64,000 nucleotides of DNA, from positions 1 through 64,000 of the forward strand of contig JBHIET010000002.1 of NCBI GenBank assembly GCA_046760785.1, written 5' to 3'. Source of the stretch: JBHIET01 sp046760785 (GTDB lineage Bacteria > Chloroflexota > Anaerolineae > B4-G1). Below, one piece after another: positions 18,901 through 25,276 of the stretch. The stretch's first letter is position 1. Each line of letters begins with the position of its first letter. The position numbers and the translations under genes were made by a program. The notes beneath the pieces were generated by a model. It made no database searches and was not told the DNA's origin. It saw only the letters and a list, made by a program, of their open reading frames with translations.

Positions 18901-21436
18901 CTACACCCTGTGGGATGGCACCGGGGTCTATACCGACACCGCCGGCGGCGGCGCCATCACTACCGCCAATGACTTGACCGGCGCTCCGAAGTTCCTCGCT
19001 CCGGAGGCGCTGGATTACCACATCCGGGGCGACTCGGCGGCGTTGGACGCCGGCACCTGGGATGGCGTCGCCGAGGACATTGACGGCGACACCCGAACCG
19101 CCGCCCTGGTGGACGTCGGTGCCGACCAGTACCCGCTGCGGCTGGCCCGCTGGGTCAGCACCTCCTCCGCCGCCCCCTGTGAGGTGGTCACTCACACGCT
19201 GCGCCTTTCTAACCTGCGGGCCACTCCGTTGGCCGGCGTCGTGCTGGGCGATCTGCTGGACGATGACGTGAGTTGGGCCGGCTTTGTCACGACCACTACA
19301 GGCAGCGCCGTCTACTCCTCCTCCCTACACACCGTCGGGTGGCTGGGCACCGTGCCCGCAGAGGGAGGGGAAGCGGTCTATATCACCTACACCGCCCGCA
19401 TCACCCCCTACCTGACGAGCGGCACGCTGCTGACTCACGTGGCCGGTATCAGCGACCCCATCTCCATCTTTGGCACCCAGCCGATTACCGTGAGCGTGGC
19501 CACGTTGGAAGCCACGCTGGGCAAGAGCGCAGTGCTGACGGCTTCCCTCGGCCAGGTGGTGACCTACACAGTGGCCTTTACCGTCCCGGCAGGGCACGTG
19601 GCCCACGAGCCGACGGTGGTGGACGCGCTGCCGCGCCTGGTCACGGGAGGCGGTATCTCGACCACGCCGGCGCTGACCTACGTGGTGGGGAGTGGCAGCC
19701 CACCTCCAACTGCTCTCTCTGCCGACGGCACACTCACCTGGACGCTCTCGACCGTCACCGCTACCTGTGACGCGGCCGAGGTGGTGACCGTCACCTTCGC
19801 CGCGCGGGTGCGCGGTCTGGCCGACAACGGCGACGGCGATTTGCTGACCAACACAGTGACGCTCTCCTACACCGAGAGCTCGCCTACCGGCCCGGCCCAC
19901 GTCCTGGTCAGGTCACACACGGCGACCCTCGTCGAGCCACAACCGGCCATCGTCAAGACGCTGCCTTTCACCACGAACCTCGGCTCCGGCGACTTGGTGA
20001 CCGTTACCATCGTTGTCTCCAATACCGGCACGGGGGTTCTGTACGACCTAGTGGTGACTGACACACTGCCGGCTGCATTGGACTTTCGGAGCGCCACGCC
20101 CACCTACGTCCGCAACGGCGCGGCGATCACCTGGACGTTGGGCAGCCTGGGGGTGGATCAGCAACGGCTGTACACGATCACAGCCCGGGTCACGGAGACC
20201 GTAGGAGCCGGTGTACCGCTGACCAACACGGCCAGGGTGGAGGGCACTTCGCAACCCGGTGTGGTGGACGAGGAGCGGGCGTACTCAGACGGCGCTCTGG
20301 CCACGGCTACCACCGGCTATCCCGATCTACTCGTCAGCAAGAGCGGGCCGCCGGTGCGCTCCCCGCTTCAGACCATCGCTTACACTGTTGCCTACACCAA
20401 CGTTGGCGTGGTACGGGCCGAGGGGGTGTGGATCACGGACACGCTGCCCATCTCGCTGACTGGTGTGGTCTCTGCCACGTCGGCCGGGGCAGCGGTAGAG
20501 CACGTGGGGCAGGTCGTCACCTGGACGCTGACCGCCCCGGTGAGCCGGGGGGTGAGTGGCCGCATTTGGATCACAGCCACCGTCTCGCCGACGGTTCGTG
20601 AAGGGGATGTGCTGACCAACGTGGTATCCGTCGAGGTCGTCACGACGACGGAGCAGGTGTTGGGGAACAACAGCGGACTGGTTACGACTACCATCCAGAT
20701 GCCGTCGCTGGTCATCACCAAGACGGCGCATCCCTCGCCGGTGAGACCAGGAAGCCTGCTGACCTACACCCTCACCATCTCCAATACCGGGTTGGGCGAC
20801 GCGACCGGCCTGGTCGTCAGCGACACGGTGCCGCCGAACACCGCCTATCGGTGGTGCAGCGGCGGTGATACGTGCGCCCACAATGGCGATGTGGTCACCT
20901 GGACGTTGGCTTCTCTGGAGGCCGCTCAGCAGGCCCAGGTCTCCTTGACCGTGTTGGTGGATGATGATACCATCTCCGGCACGACCGTCCTGAACCAGGC
21001 GTATAGTGTTACCTGTGCTCAGGGGGTGATGGCTACCGGCGCGCCGTTGAGCACCACGGTGGCTCTGGTGAGGGGGGTGAGCCTGGAGCCTGCGACTCTT
21101 GGGGCTTCCGTCTCGCCTGGCGAAAGCGCCGTCTACACGCACACGCTGACCAATCTGGGCAACGCTGTGGCGACGTTCGATTTGGCAGTGAGCAGCCCGC
21201 CGCCGGGCTGGACTTTTAGTCTCGATCCGCCTGGGGCTATCGTGGACCTGGCTCCAGATAGCACGGCGTTCGTTGCGCTGACGGTGCAGGCTCCCTCCGG
21301 CGGTACCGGCCAGGCAGTGGCACTCATTACGGCCACCTGGCATGGCGCGCCGAGCGTATTTGCCACGGCGCAGGATACGACGACCATTGGCTATGCTTAC
21401 ATCTACCTGCCGCTGGCGCTGCGAAACTATCGCTGA
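6998..21436 (+). CDS. Giant secreted modular protein: beta-helix, NEW3-like and DUF11-like repeats
   Basis: This is a 4,812-residue exported protein with an N-terminal signal sequence (about 36 residues, hydrophobic core LALVLCLAIVSLAVLLG). It has seven right-handed beta-helix blocks rich in GGGIY and NN-x-IY-x-NT, at roughly 7220-8118, 8122-9680, 9685-10500, 11156-12290, 15290-16325, 16675-17610 and 17970-19130. Between and after them are twelve 110-residue Ig-like repeats with the signature HTLTNTGNYTDTFDL: two at 10511-11150, nine at 12295-15270, one at 21079-21390. Seven DUF11-like repeats (ITYTI-x-x-SNTG ... VTDTLP) start at about 16330, 17615, 19135, 19500, 19940, 20325 and 20705. Most helix blocks open with a two-Cys cap (NNC...PC-TVQ-AVDQA--GDTV-VA). 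The protein ends YIYLPLALRNYR, with no LPXTG, SLH or membrane anchor. ATG 6998 follows AGGAGAGG; an earlier in-frame ATG at 6929 lies in a leader hairpin. A surface adhesin or sheath role is inference. Confidence 0.9.
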   Translation: MGRDAVSRLALVLCLAIVSLAVLLGLLGAAQEQVYAASPWPASRGAALHLAPPEDSTGAPAASPPMAPLANGVSSVITVCSTCPYTTVQAAVSAVAEYGTVKVAQGVYTDTDGNGEVVAITKTITLRGGYTTTNWSTSDPIACPTVLDGEGGAQVLYVASGTAPVIEGLHIRNGWATNGGGVYIAGGGPTLRRNRIYNNAVTGYGGGIYIAGGEPRLENNLVYSATSQRGGGVYVAGGTPLLHHNTLYDNQASKYGGGIYVGSGEPVISATIVVSNVAPSGDGGGIYSSGSSTITLGYNDVWGNSGGNYSGVTTGTTDISTDPLFVDPVGADFRLQAGSTCVDYVPLTQTVAVDYRGWARPVGERADVGAYELYPGNCFAKIEGATRVYTTVQAAVDVAGADDLVKVAGYCTGSGSEVVNLNTALTLRGGYTVTNWSTADPDTYPTILDGEGARRVVYIGSVAATVEGFHAGNGSVSGSGGGGVYVSSGGNVTLRDNAIYSNSVSSASADGGGGGVYVAGGTVVIQDNVIHDNRVSGVQQRVGGGGVYIADGSVTVRNNEIYSNTANCNDVTSNYSGGGGGIYVAGGTAVEIQGNDIFSNTMSGISQAKGGGGVYVYDGDNVVIQYNTIFANTVNDTAISTGGGGVYIWGGSTHLEDNEIRDNKASSYGGGGIYINTGSSTVRGNAIYSNTQQSGSNGGGGIYLYNSSSTIEGNDIYANSASASYDPGGGGGIYIENGSPAIRNNLVRSNTTDGNDEGGGIFFYSASPTVDGNTIYDNWASGGGGIYRNGGGGAIRNNIVVSNTNWGIYGSVTVYYSDIWGNTTGQCGGGASCAAGDGNIAQNPDFVNPSVDFHPQAGSSCIDAGNPSSYPASDYDGYVRPFGPAPDMGAYEFYTGTCFAQIEGSARVYSTTQAAVDAASAGDLVKVAGYCAGVETRGGLSQTVYIDKGLTLRGGYTLTNWTTPTTYAALDAQGLGRAIYITSTGTISVEGFILRGGSAVTGGGLYIAAPLSPTIQNVVFYNNTAQYGGGLAAAGGSSRLYNNTFVTNTATAGGGLYFAAGAPTISNTIIVSNSGGSISTTVPITLCYSDVWGNEGCDWCAGVAMGTGSFSAAPLFMGFDAVNFHLQTDSPCIHTADPATALDRDFEGDPRPLPAGGRSDIGADESTTYRSVTFEPYRQSGGIPGQSIVHLHYLTNTGSVSGSFHLTHTLDVSGTVSGWDVDYTSIFTLATGVQVEVPVTVTVPGDAAVGSTANVVITATSGAVYDVVSNTTVVSLYRGVDFTPFYVENANPGTAFAYVHTLTNTGNVPDTFLIDLVATTYGWSEVTPTQVSNLEPNQAVPVWITVTVPYTAPGGLVETTVVTATSQNDSQVQAAVTDTTQVNHTPGTRYVSTSGSDELNNCLEHTTPCRTVGYGVVQAASGDTIKVAAGTYAETEIYVNKDVTLQGGYTTGDWDTPDPTTNLTVLDGGGGGRVMRIAGSPTVEGFWIQNGNTDGGGGGMYIIVGGPLLRGNVITNCAAAQGGGVYNYSVGDVRLSGNEFYNNTASAGGGFYNALGDPHLTQNVFEHNQASGRGGAVYVASGNPTLERNRLAFNVAERGGGFAGGSGNPSFWNNLVYENTASVDGGGVYVTGGNPRVWHNTVYTNTAAQGGGLYLAGGSPLISNTIIVSNTAAVAGGGVYSATGGASLNYNDVWGNAGGDYVGLSTVYTSDDPLFVGAAGYDLRLQTTSPLVDQGGDGSVDEDYWGEPRPMGSAPDIGADEVRVAGVSLAPDNSGSDVPGQTVVYTHTLTNEGNYTDTFDLTWQNGDGWDVEVNEAASQPVTVTLGAGVARTITVAVTIPSSGVMSGTVNTTVVTATSEANSSVQAAVWDTTTVEQGVVVSLWPDYLVANDTAGRANGGQAAVYTHTLKNDGNYTDTFTLEAHSSGGLTVTLSADSILLPMGVTETVYVTVTVPVTTGFWVDTAVVTATSVADPAEAATATDQTFVNRTAAVELEPDWTDSGADTTIHYYHTLTNTGDYTDTFDLTLFTTQGWGLLVTSSPVEDVGPLMTTTVHVRVTIPPTATGGMEDVTIVTATSRFDSNGWDMATDTTTVICDMSVSISPTAQTQKVNSNPAEPTPVVYAHTLKNEGNCTGVFTITATSDQGWATAVEAQTVQLAPWDSTTVHITVTVPATDTGYANLLVDHTTVKAMYQTDPAVFDTGVDTTVVNQVAGVGLTEGAGASGAPEDLVYYAHTLTNSGNYTDTFDLLLGGWGGFDAADGPVTKSVQLGAGMTDTVTIVVSVPDEPCGTQGLSAITATSRFSPTVSATAVNTTTVLHGPALDIQGDQVSYAASNGSQPVMVTYSHVVTNTSNCVDTFEITATNSAAWAVTVFPSSISDLASGAAETVHVTVTVPMTTPACWNLLEATTLVTATSQTSPNPQASNSDATVINRCVSAALAPDNSSVVTQVTDASVQAIYTHTLTNTGNYTDSFSLARQSSRGWGTGGTNTVSDLGPGMTATVQVRVTVPQNVYTATDATVVTATSAFQQVSGLLSFAPTATAVNTTLVRRPHVTLSPGQESTADPGALVAYTHVLTNTGGLTDTYDITATGWVAGITPTVVYTVEPGSTALVTVTVQVPTDALSNTVNSTTITATSRITEAAFAAVADSTIVRYAPGAEWSSVTPRSADPGELFVYTHTLTNTGNYTETFDLSLNYGKLVYAQVSPSEVGPLGPGQAVSNVQVSMYVLPSAAGGEQDQTSVIAEFQSVDDQVVVVDLTSINYISGTRYVAPDGQDEDSNCRFASDPCATVQHAVDQAIDGDTAKIATGVYTGVQEIGGTVQVVRVSEALTLTGGYDTSDWDTADPVARPTVLDAQEQGRVIYVAGSVVPVIDGFHLRRGHVDGDGAGLYIAAGAAPTVRRNFIYSNTTVGDGSSGGGVYYGGGGNPVLERNTVYSNTAEEDGGGFYIAGGSPRVWNNVIYHNVAGDWGGGLYLAGSGPTVLNNTFYSNTASTGGGLYLASGSPVLSNTIVVHNSAVITGGGVYNLAAGAALAYNDVWHNAPNDYSGASAGTGSISAAPRFVDGAGGDLHLRGDSPAINAGDPNAARPDDDRDGNSRPLLGMRHDIGAYEYSLVIYKTVAVTAAPGATITYTIGLSNTGEATASNIPVTDTLHPYLYDLALHTAGSEYVTGTRTISWTGDVPGSSVVYITFTARITTWLAAGTPITNVAWVDHVRTDVVTTTVSGKPGPRYVATTGSDAGEGAGNNCLLPDRPCRTVQYAADQALAGDTVMVAVGVYTGTGQVVSVSKGITLTGGYTTTTWSDPDPGIYTTTLDAQGGAGVVITGPAAMRVAVAGFHVVGGSDGVAVYTATAIISRCHIYGNGDGVRVVDGGLTLERTWVYSNTGDGVQVEGGAYALDNNVIAHNAGAGLQTASSSGALRHNTFARNGVAGAVISSTARFTNTIFYSHTTAISVAAGSTAYLSHTLWYSYTNLSAGPGTLISSTGVYSAPAFYDPDALDYHIRVGSGAINAGLDTGLNEDIDGDPRPLLGFADLGADEFALAISKWVTPSAAPGEVITYVITLEGEESGLVLTDTLHSHLSYTGTVACTVGSCGYLAATRAITWTGSISTAQPAYITYTAQITTWLAAGEEVVNDAWVQTGGEVLHVPEVRTTILPITGTRYVAPAGEDAQNNCRMDWKPCATVQQAVDQALAGDTVKVAQGTYTGSGANVVSITESLTLQGGYTTTNWLESDPVARPTILDGEGSRRVVHITGPVTVTLDGFRLINGFVNNGDGSGLYVYTATVTLANGRVYGNRTDGVGNDGGGIYQEGGSLTITATQVYSNTSDDGDGGGLYYRDGEFALVGSRVYSNTAGSGGGGLYLRSADVTLSGNYIYTNTATGLGGGLYVTGPTALDLTNNVIAANQAGSGGGGLYCDGGGSGYLRHTTIAENGVEGLRVGDFTLALTNTILVSHTVGITTSAAGASVTANYTLWDGTGVYTDTAGGGAITTANDLTGAPKFLAPEALDYHIRGDSAALDAGTWDGVAEDIDGDTRTAALVDVGADQYPLRLARWVSTSSAAPCEVVTHTLRLSNLRATPLAGVVLGDLLDDDVSWAGFVTTTTGSAVYSSSLHTVGWLGTVPAEGGEAVYITYTARITPYLTSGTLLTHVAGISDPISIFGTQPITVSVATLEATLGKSAVLTASLGQVVTYTVAFTVPAGHVAHEPTVVDALPRLVTGGGISTTPALTYVVGSGSPPPTALSADGTLTWTLSTVTATCDAAEVVTVTFAARVRGLADNGDGDLLTNTVTLSYTESSPTGPAHVLVRSHTATLVEPQPAIVKTLPFTTNLGSGDLVTVTIVVSNTGTGVLYDLVVTDTLPAALDFRSATPTYVRNGAAITWTLGSLGVDQQRLYTITARVTETVGAGVPLTNTARVEGTSQPGVVDEERAYSDGALATATTGYPDLLVSKSGPPVRSPLQTIAYTVAYTNVGVVRAEGVWITDTLPISLTGVVSATSAGAAVEHVGQVVTWTLTAPVSRGVSGRIWITATVSPTVREGDVLTNVVSVEVVTTTEQVLGNNSGLVTTTIQMPSLVITKTAHPSPVRPGSLLTYTLTISNTGLGDATGLVVSDTVPPNTAYRWCSGGDTCAHNGDVVTWTLASLEAAQQAQVSLTVLVDDDTISGTTVLNQAYSVTCAQGVMATGAPLSTTVALVRGVSLEPATLGASVSPGESAVYTHTLTNLGNAVATFDLAVSSPPPGWTFSLDPPGAIVDLAPDSTAFVALTVQAPSGGTGQAVALITATWHGAPSVFATAQDTTTIGYAYIYLPLALRNYR

Positions 21437-21455
21437 CGGTAGGGGTTGGTTGGGT

Positions 21456-21500
21456 GCCCGGCACTTGTGCGCCGGCGAGCACAAGTGTCGGGCGTTTGAT
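21456..21500 (+). terminator. Hairpin terminator after the giant gene
   Basis: GCCCGGCACTTGTGC (21456-21470) and GCACAAGTGTCGGGC (21479-21493) form a 15-base-pair stem with one G-U pair and an eight-base loop. GTTTGATT follows. The T-tract is short, but the stem is long and lies 20 bases after the stop codon. Confidence 0.75.
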
Positions 21501-21541
21501 TGTCAGGTGAGGGGACTCGTTGGCAAGACCACAATCGCTAT

Positions 21542-23008
21542 GTGAGCACTTTGGGGCGTGAGTACATCGTGAGGCACCGTTTGCTTTCCCGGTGGGGTGT
21601 TGTGGCCATCACGCTGCTTGCGGCGGTCCTGCGACTGACTCACCTGGGCAGCAAAAGCTTTTGGTTCGACGAGTGCTTCACCTATACGGTAACTCTGGCA
21701 TCTCTCAAGGACAGCCTTTCTGCCCTGCTGGTGGCCGGTATTTACTCTCCCCTCTATTTCTTGCTGTTGCGCCCGGTAACGGCGCTGGCGGGCACCAGTG
21801 AGTATGCCTTTCGATTCCTCTCTGCTGCCTTTGGCCTGCTCGCCGTGCCGGTCATCTATCGCCTGGGTCTTTGCTTGACGGGGAGGGCCACGGGTGTGGT
21901 GGCCGCTCTTTTGCTGGCCCTCTGTCCGTTTCACATCTGGTACTCGCAGGATGCGCGGACGTACGCACCGATGCTTTTCTTTGGCTTGCTGGCGATGGAG
22001 CGTTTTATCCTGCTGCTGCGCGGCCGGCGCAAGTGGGGCTCCTTTGCTCTGTGTAGCGCCCTGGCCTACCCGATGCATTATATTGCTTTTTCTCTGTTGT
22101 ACGTTCAGTTGGTATATCTGGTGCCCCGTCTGCGCCAGACCAGGTTGGTACGCCGTTGGTTCCTGGCACAGGTAGTGGCGGGAATGCCGCTGCTCCCTTG
22201 GTTGGTGCTCTACCTGGTGCGTGGGGTCCGGCCCGCCGGTTTGAGCTGGATTCCCCGGCCCGGCCCTCTGGCTCCGCTCTATACTTTGTGGAACATGACT
22301 ACGGGGGACGCGGAGACGTTCACGCTGCCGGTGGTGGTGCTGGCGCTGGGTGTGGGGGTGGTTTTCTGGCGTGGCCTGTTGTCCTGGGATCGGGCGCGCA
22401 GGTTGCTCGCTTGGTGGTTGGCGCTGCCAGTGGGGTTTCTGTTCCTCCTTTCGCTGCGGCGTCCCTTTTATGTGGACCGGTATCTCATGGCCAGCCTGCC
22501 GGCCTATTTGTTGCTTCTGGCACTGGGGATCGTGACCTGGCGTAAGGTGACGTACCGGCTGTTGGCGGGGGCGGTCGTGGTGCTGGCATTGGGGTGGGGG
22601 ACGTGCCGGTTGTACACTGACCCGTATTTTGCAAAGGAGGATTGGCGAGGCGCGGCTCTCGCCGTCGAGTCGGAGCTGGAGCGAGGGGACATCGTGGTGC
22701 TGGAGGATCCGGAGGCGTTGCTGGGGACGTCGGTTTACCGCACGCGGGAGTGGCCATACGTGGTTCTGGAGTCGGGGCGAGAGCGCGAGATGCTGGAGCA
22801 GGCGATGGCCCGGCACAGCCGGGCCTGGCTGGTGTGGCGCAGTCCCTACGAGTCCAACCATCGTCTGTCCAAGTCCGCCCCCTTTGACCTGTTTGCCGTG
22901 GCGCCCCCGTCAGTCCGGGCCTGGCTGGAAGCCCATCGGGATCGAGTGGGGCTCGACCTGCGGTTGCCGGGCCTGAGCGTGGTGCGGGTGGATGGAGGGG
23001 AACGATGA
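21542..23008 (+). CDS. GT39/PMT-type membrane glycosyltransferase
   Basis: The 488-residue polytopic protein carries the GT39 (protein O-mannosyltransferase / ArnT-like) hallmarks. These are the first-loop FWFDECFTY, whose Asp-Glu pair is the catalytic site of this GT-C family, and WYSQDARTYAPM in the second conserved loop near residue 125. About ten helices are followed by a soluble C-terminal segment. Such enzymes move a sugar from a polyprenyl-phosphate donor to a protein, lipid or glycan outside the membrane. The start is uncertain: GTG 21542 was used, GTG 21569 would give a shorter N terminus, and TTG 21500 lies at the terminator. Its stop overlaps the next gene by four bases, opening a long coupled operon directly downstream of the giant secreted protein. 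Confidence 0.82.
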   Translation: MSTLGREYIVRHRLLSRWGVVAITLLAAVLRLTHLGSKSFWFDECFTYTVTLASLKDSLSALLVAGIYSPLYFLLLRPVTALAGTSEYAFRFLSAAFGLLAVPVIYRLGLCLTGRATGVVAALLLALCPFHIWYSQDARTYAPMLFFGLLAMERFILLLRGRRKWGSFALCSALAYPMHYIAFSLLYVQLVYLVPRLRQTRLVRRWFLAQVVAGMPLLPWLVLYLVRGVRPAGLSWIPRPGPLAPLYTLWNMTTGDAETFTLPVVVLALGVGVVFWRGLLSWDRARRLLAWWLALPVGFLFLLSLRRPFYVDRYLMASLPAYLLLLALGIVTWRKVTYRLLAGAVVVLALGWGTCRLYTDPYFAKEDWRGAALAVESELERGDIVVLEDPEALLGTSVYRTREWPYVVLESGREREMLEQAMARHSRAWLVWRSPYESNHRLSKSAPFDLFAVAPPSVRAWLEAHRDRVGLDLRLPGLSVVRVDGGER

Positions 23009-24144
23009 AAGGGCTGCGACCGATTCTCCTGCTTTTTCTGGCCTTTCGTCTGAGCCTGCTGGCCTTCTGGCCGGCCGATCAACTGGCCCGCTGGTCAGAT
23101 TACGACTATTACTACGAGATCGCCGGTTGGGTGGAGCAGGGCCGGCTACCCTATCTCCACTACTGGGTCGAGTACCCGCCGCTGTTTCCTTACCTTTCGG
23201 TCCTGCTGTATCTGCTCGCGCCGCACTATGCGGCCTACGTGACCGGGCTGGCATTGGTGCAACTGGGTTTTGAGGCTGGCTCTTTGGTGCTGCTCTACCG
23301 GTTGGCCCGGCGGGTGGTGGGGGAGGAGCGGGCCGGCCGGGTGGCGTGGACGTACGCACTGCTGTTCGCGCCGCTGGCGACCTGGTGGCTGAGTTTCGAT
23401 GCCATCTCTATCTTCTTCCTGCTGCTGGCGGTCGAGCGGTGGCTGGCGGGCCGCCGGGTGCAGTCGGCGCTGGCGGTGGGTGCAGGCGGGCTGGTGAAGT
23501 GGTTGCCGTTGCTCTTCCTCCCTGTGGTTACCCGTTTCCGCCGGAGCTGGCGGGAGGCGGCAGGCTACGCGGCGGTAGCGCTGACCGTCGTCGGCTTGGT
23601 GCTGGGTTTGCTGGCCCTCCTCAGCCCGACGTACACCCTCGCCTCGCTCCGCTCGCTGGGGAGTCGTGCTTCCTGGCAGACGGTGTGGGCTTTGCTGGAC
23701 GGGAACCTGGGGACAGGGGCCTACCAGGCCAGCCGCCTCGACCCCGCTGCTGCGACCCTCTCGCAGGGCAACCCGGCCCGCGTGCCGACGTGGCTTACCT
23801 TGCTCCTCTTCGGGGCGCTGTACCTGTGGCTGTGGTGGCGGACGCCTGGCAGGAAGGAACCCCGGTGCGTGCTCCGCTTCACTGCGCTGACCGTGCTGGT
23901 TTTCTTCCTCTGGTCACGGGGCTGGAGCCCCCAGTGGCTGGGGACGTTGGTGCCGCTGGTGTTGCTATCGCTTCCTCTGGAGCGGGCCACATTGTACCTG
24001 GTGGTGCTGACGTTCGTCAACATCGCCGAGTGGCCGGTGTTGCTTGGGCGGGGGATGAACGGGTGGCTGTGGGTGACGATCCCATTGCGCACTGGCCTTT
24101 TCCTCCTGCTGGCTGTAGAATTGTGGCAAAAGCTGCGAGAGTGA
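23005..24144 (+). CDS. GT-C type polytopic membrane protein, putative mannosyltransferase
   Basis: The 379-residue product has about ten hydrophobic helices and a first extracytoplasmic loop with SDYDYYYEIAGWVEQG, whose Asp/Tyr pattern resembles GT-C mannosyltransferases. EYPPLFPYLSV follows, and Y/W-PP in this place is common in GT87/PIG-M-like enzymes. ATG 23005 overlaps the previous stop (ATGA), so the two are translationally coupled. A polyprenyl-linked hexose is the likely donor on family grounds. The acceptor is unknown. There is no soluble C-terminal domain, unlike the neighbouring GT39-type proteins. Confidence 0.7.
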   Translation: MKGLRPILLLFLAFRLSLLAFWPADQLARWSDYDYYYEIAGWVEQGRLPYLHYWVEYPPLFPYLSVLLYLLAPHYAAYVTGLALVQLGFEAGSLVLLYRLARRVVGEERAGRVAWTYALLFAPLATWWLSFDAISIFFLLLAVERWLAGRRVQSALAVGAGGLVKWLPLLFLPVVTRFRRSWREAAGYAAVALTVVGLVLGLLALLSPTYTLASLRSLGSRASWQTVWALLDGNLGTGAYQASRLDPAAATLSQGNPARVPTWLTLLLFGALYLWLWWRTPGRKEPRCVLRFTALTVLVFFLWSRGWSPQWLGTLVPLVLLSLPLERATLYLVVLTFVNIAEWPVLLGRGMNGWLWVTIPLRTGLFLLLAVELWQKLRE

Positions 24145-24163
24145 GCCGTTGGTGAGCCATCCG

Positions 24164-25276
24164 ATGAAAAAGGCAAAGCGTGCCGCTGTTTATACCGTGA
24201 AGCTTATGGCGTTGCCTGTGTTCCTGCTGGGTGGGATCGAGCTGGCGCTGCGGCTTTTCCTGGGGATGCCGGAGGGGCAGTTCTGCGCTTTGTTTCCGGG
24301 GCCTAACGGCCTCTACCCGCCCAACCGCCGCATGGTGGTGGACTTTGGCGTGGTGCCCTACGTCGTCGAGACCAACTCACTGGGCTTTCGCGGGCCGGAG
24401 ATCAGTGTGCAAAAGCCGCCGGGCGTGTTTCGTATCGCCGCGTTGGGCGACTCGATGACGGATGGCTTCTTTGTGGACAACGACGCCACCTTCCCTTATC
24501 TGCTCCAGCAGAACCTGGAGGCAGGGGGTTGGACCGTCGAGGTGGTCAACGCGGCCCACGGTGGCGGCACGATCGACACCCAGTACGCGATGCTCGAAGC
24601 GCACGTGCTACCGCTCGACCCGGACCTGGTGATTCTCACCTGGACGCCCAACGACATCGGCGACCTGATGACCGGAACGCCCACTCAAATGCCGGGGCAG
24701 GGTTTCACCTCGGGACCTCGGGCGGCGCTAGGGTGGCTGGCCTGCCACTCGGCCATCAGCGAGGGGCTGCTGGATGTGTACTTTCGTAGCCTTTCGGACA
24801 AGTACCGCTGGTTGACCCGCCAGAGCGGCGAGATCATCCTCGACGATCGGCGTTACCAGGTCCCCGGCAGCACCGACTTTGCCCGGAACGCGCAGTACAC
24901 GCTGGCCGGTGACGCGGAGGCGGACGGGCAGATTCTCGTCGAGCCGTTCACCCCGGCCACAGAAGCGGCGATTCAGACCTATCTGGAGTGGTTGGGCCGT
25001 ATGGAGCGGGTGCTGCGCGAGCGCGGGATTCGGTTCGTGTTCGTCTACCTCCCGGCCTACTCGCAGGTGTACCTGCCGGGCAGCTCGATGCGCATACGAG
25101 ATATCCTGCGCGACGAGTGCGCGCGACTGGAGGTGCCCTTTCTCGATCTGACGCCCGTGTTCCAGGAGAGAGGCCAGGAGCGGGCATTGGATATGGCTCC
25201 CCTGGATTACCACCTCAGTCCCTATGGCAATCAGGTTGTGGCCGATGCACTGGCCGATTTCCTGTCGGCAAAGTGA
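24164..25276 (+). CDS. SGNH/GDSL-type hydrolase, membrane-anchored
   Basis: This 370-residue protein has one N-terminal hydrophobic helix (LMALPVFLLGGIELALRLFL) and an extracytoplasmic SGNH hydrolase domain. Block I is ALGDSMTDG near residue 97, with the nucleophilic Ser. The Gly block is AAHGGGTIDTQ. The Asn block is WTPNDIGDL near residue 163. The catalytic Asp-His pair is in PLDYHLSPYGNQ near the C terminus. ATG 24164 follows GGTGAG; a TTG at 24149 is less likely. It lies between GT-C genes and overlaps the next start by four bases. SGNH proteins in such loci usually acetylate or deacetylate sugars. Which of the two applies here cannot be told from sequence. Confidence 0.8.
   Translation: MKKAKRAAVYTVKLMALPVFLLGGIELALRLFLGMPEGQFCALFPGPNGLYPPNRRMVVDFGVVPYVVETNSLGFRGPEISVQKPPGVFRIAALGDSMTDGFFVDNDATFPYLLQQNLEAGGWTVEVVNAAHGGGTIDTQYAMLEAHVLPLDPDLVILTWTPNDIGDLMTGTPTQMPGQGFTSGPRAALGWLACHSAISEGLLDVYFRSLSDKYRWLTRQSGEIILDDRRYQVPGSTDFARNAQYTLAGDAEADGQILVEPFTPATEAAIQTYLEWLGRMERVLRERGIRFVFVYLPAYSQVYLPGSSMRIRDILRDECARLEVPFLDLTPVFQERGQERALDMAPLDYHLSPYGNQVVADALADFLSAK

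Noticed and set aside
17531..19195. A 554-codon minus-strand frame
   Set aside because: Another shadow of the repeated beta-helix region, with no ribosome-binding site and no domain.
21391..21433. Sortase signal at the end of the giant protein
   Set aside because: YLPLALRN contains LPL but no LPXTG with a following helix and basic tail, so it is not a classical sortase signal.
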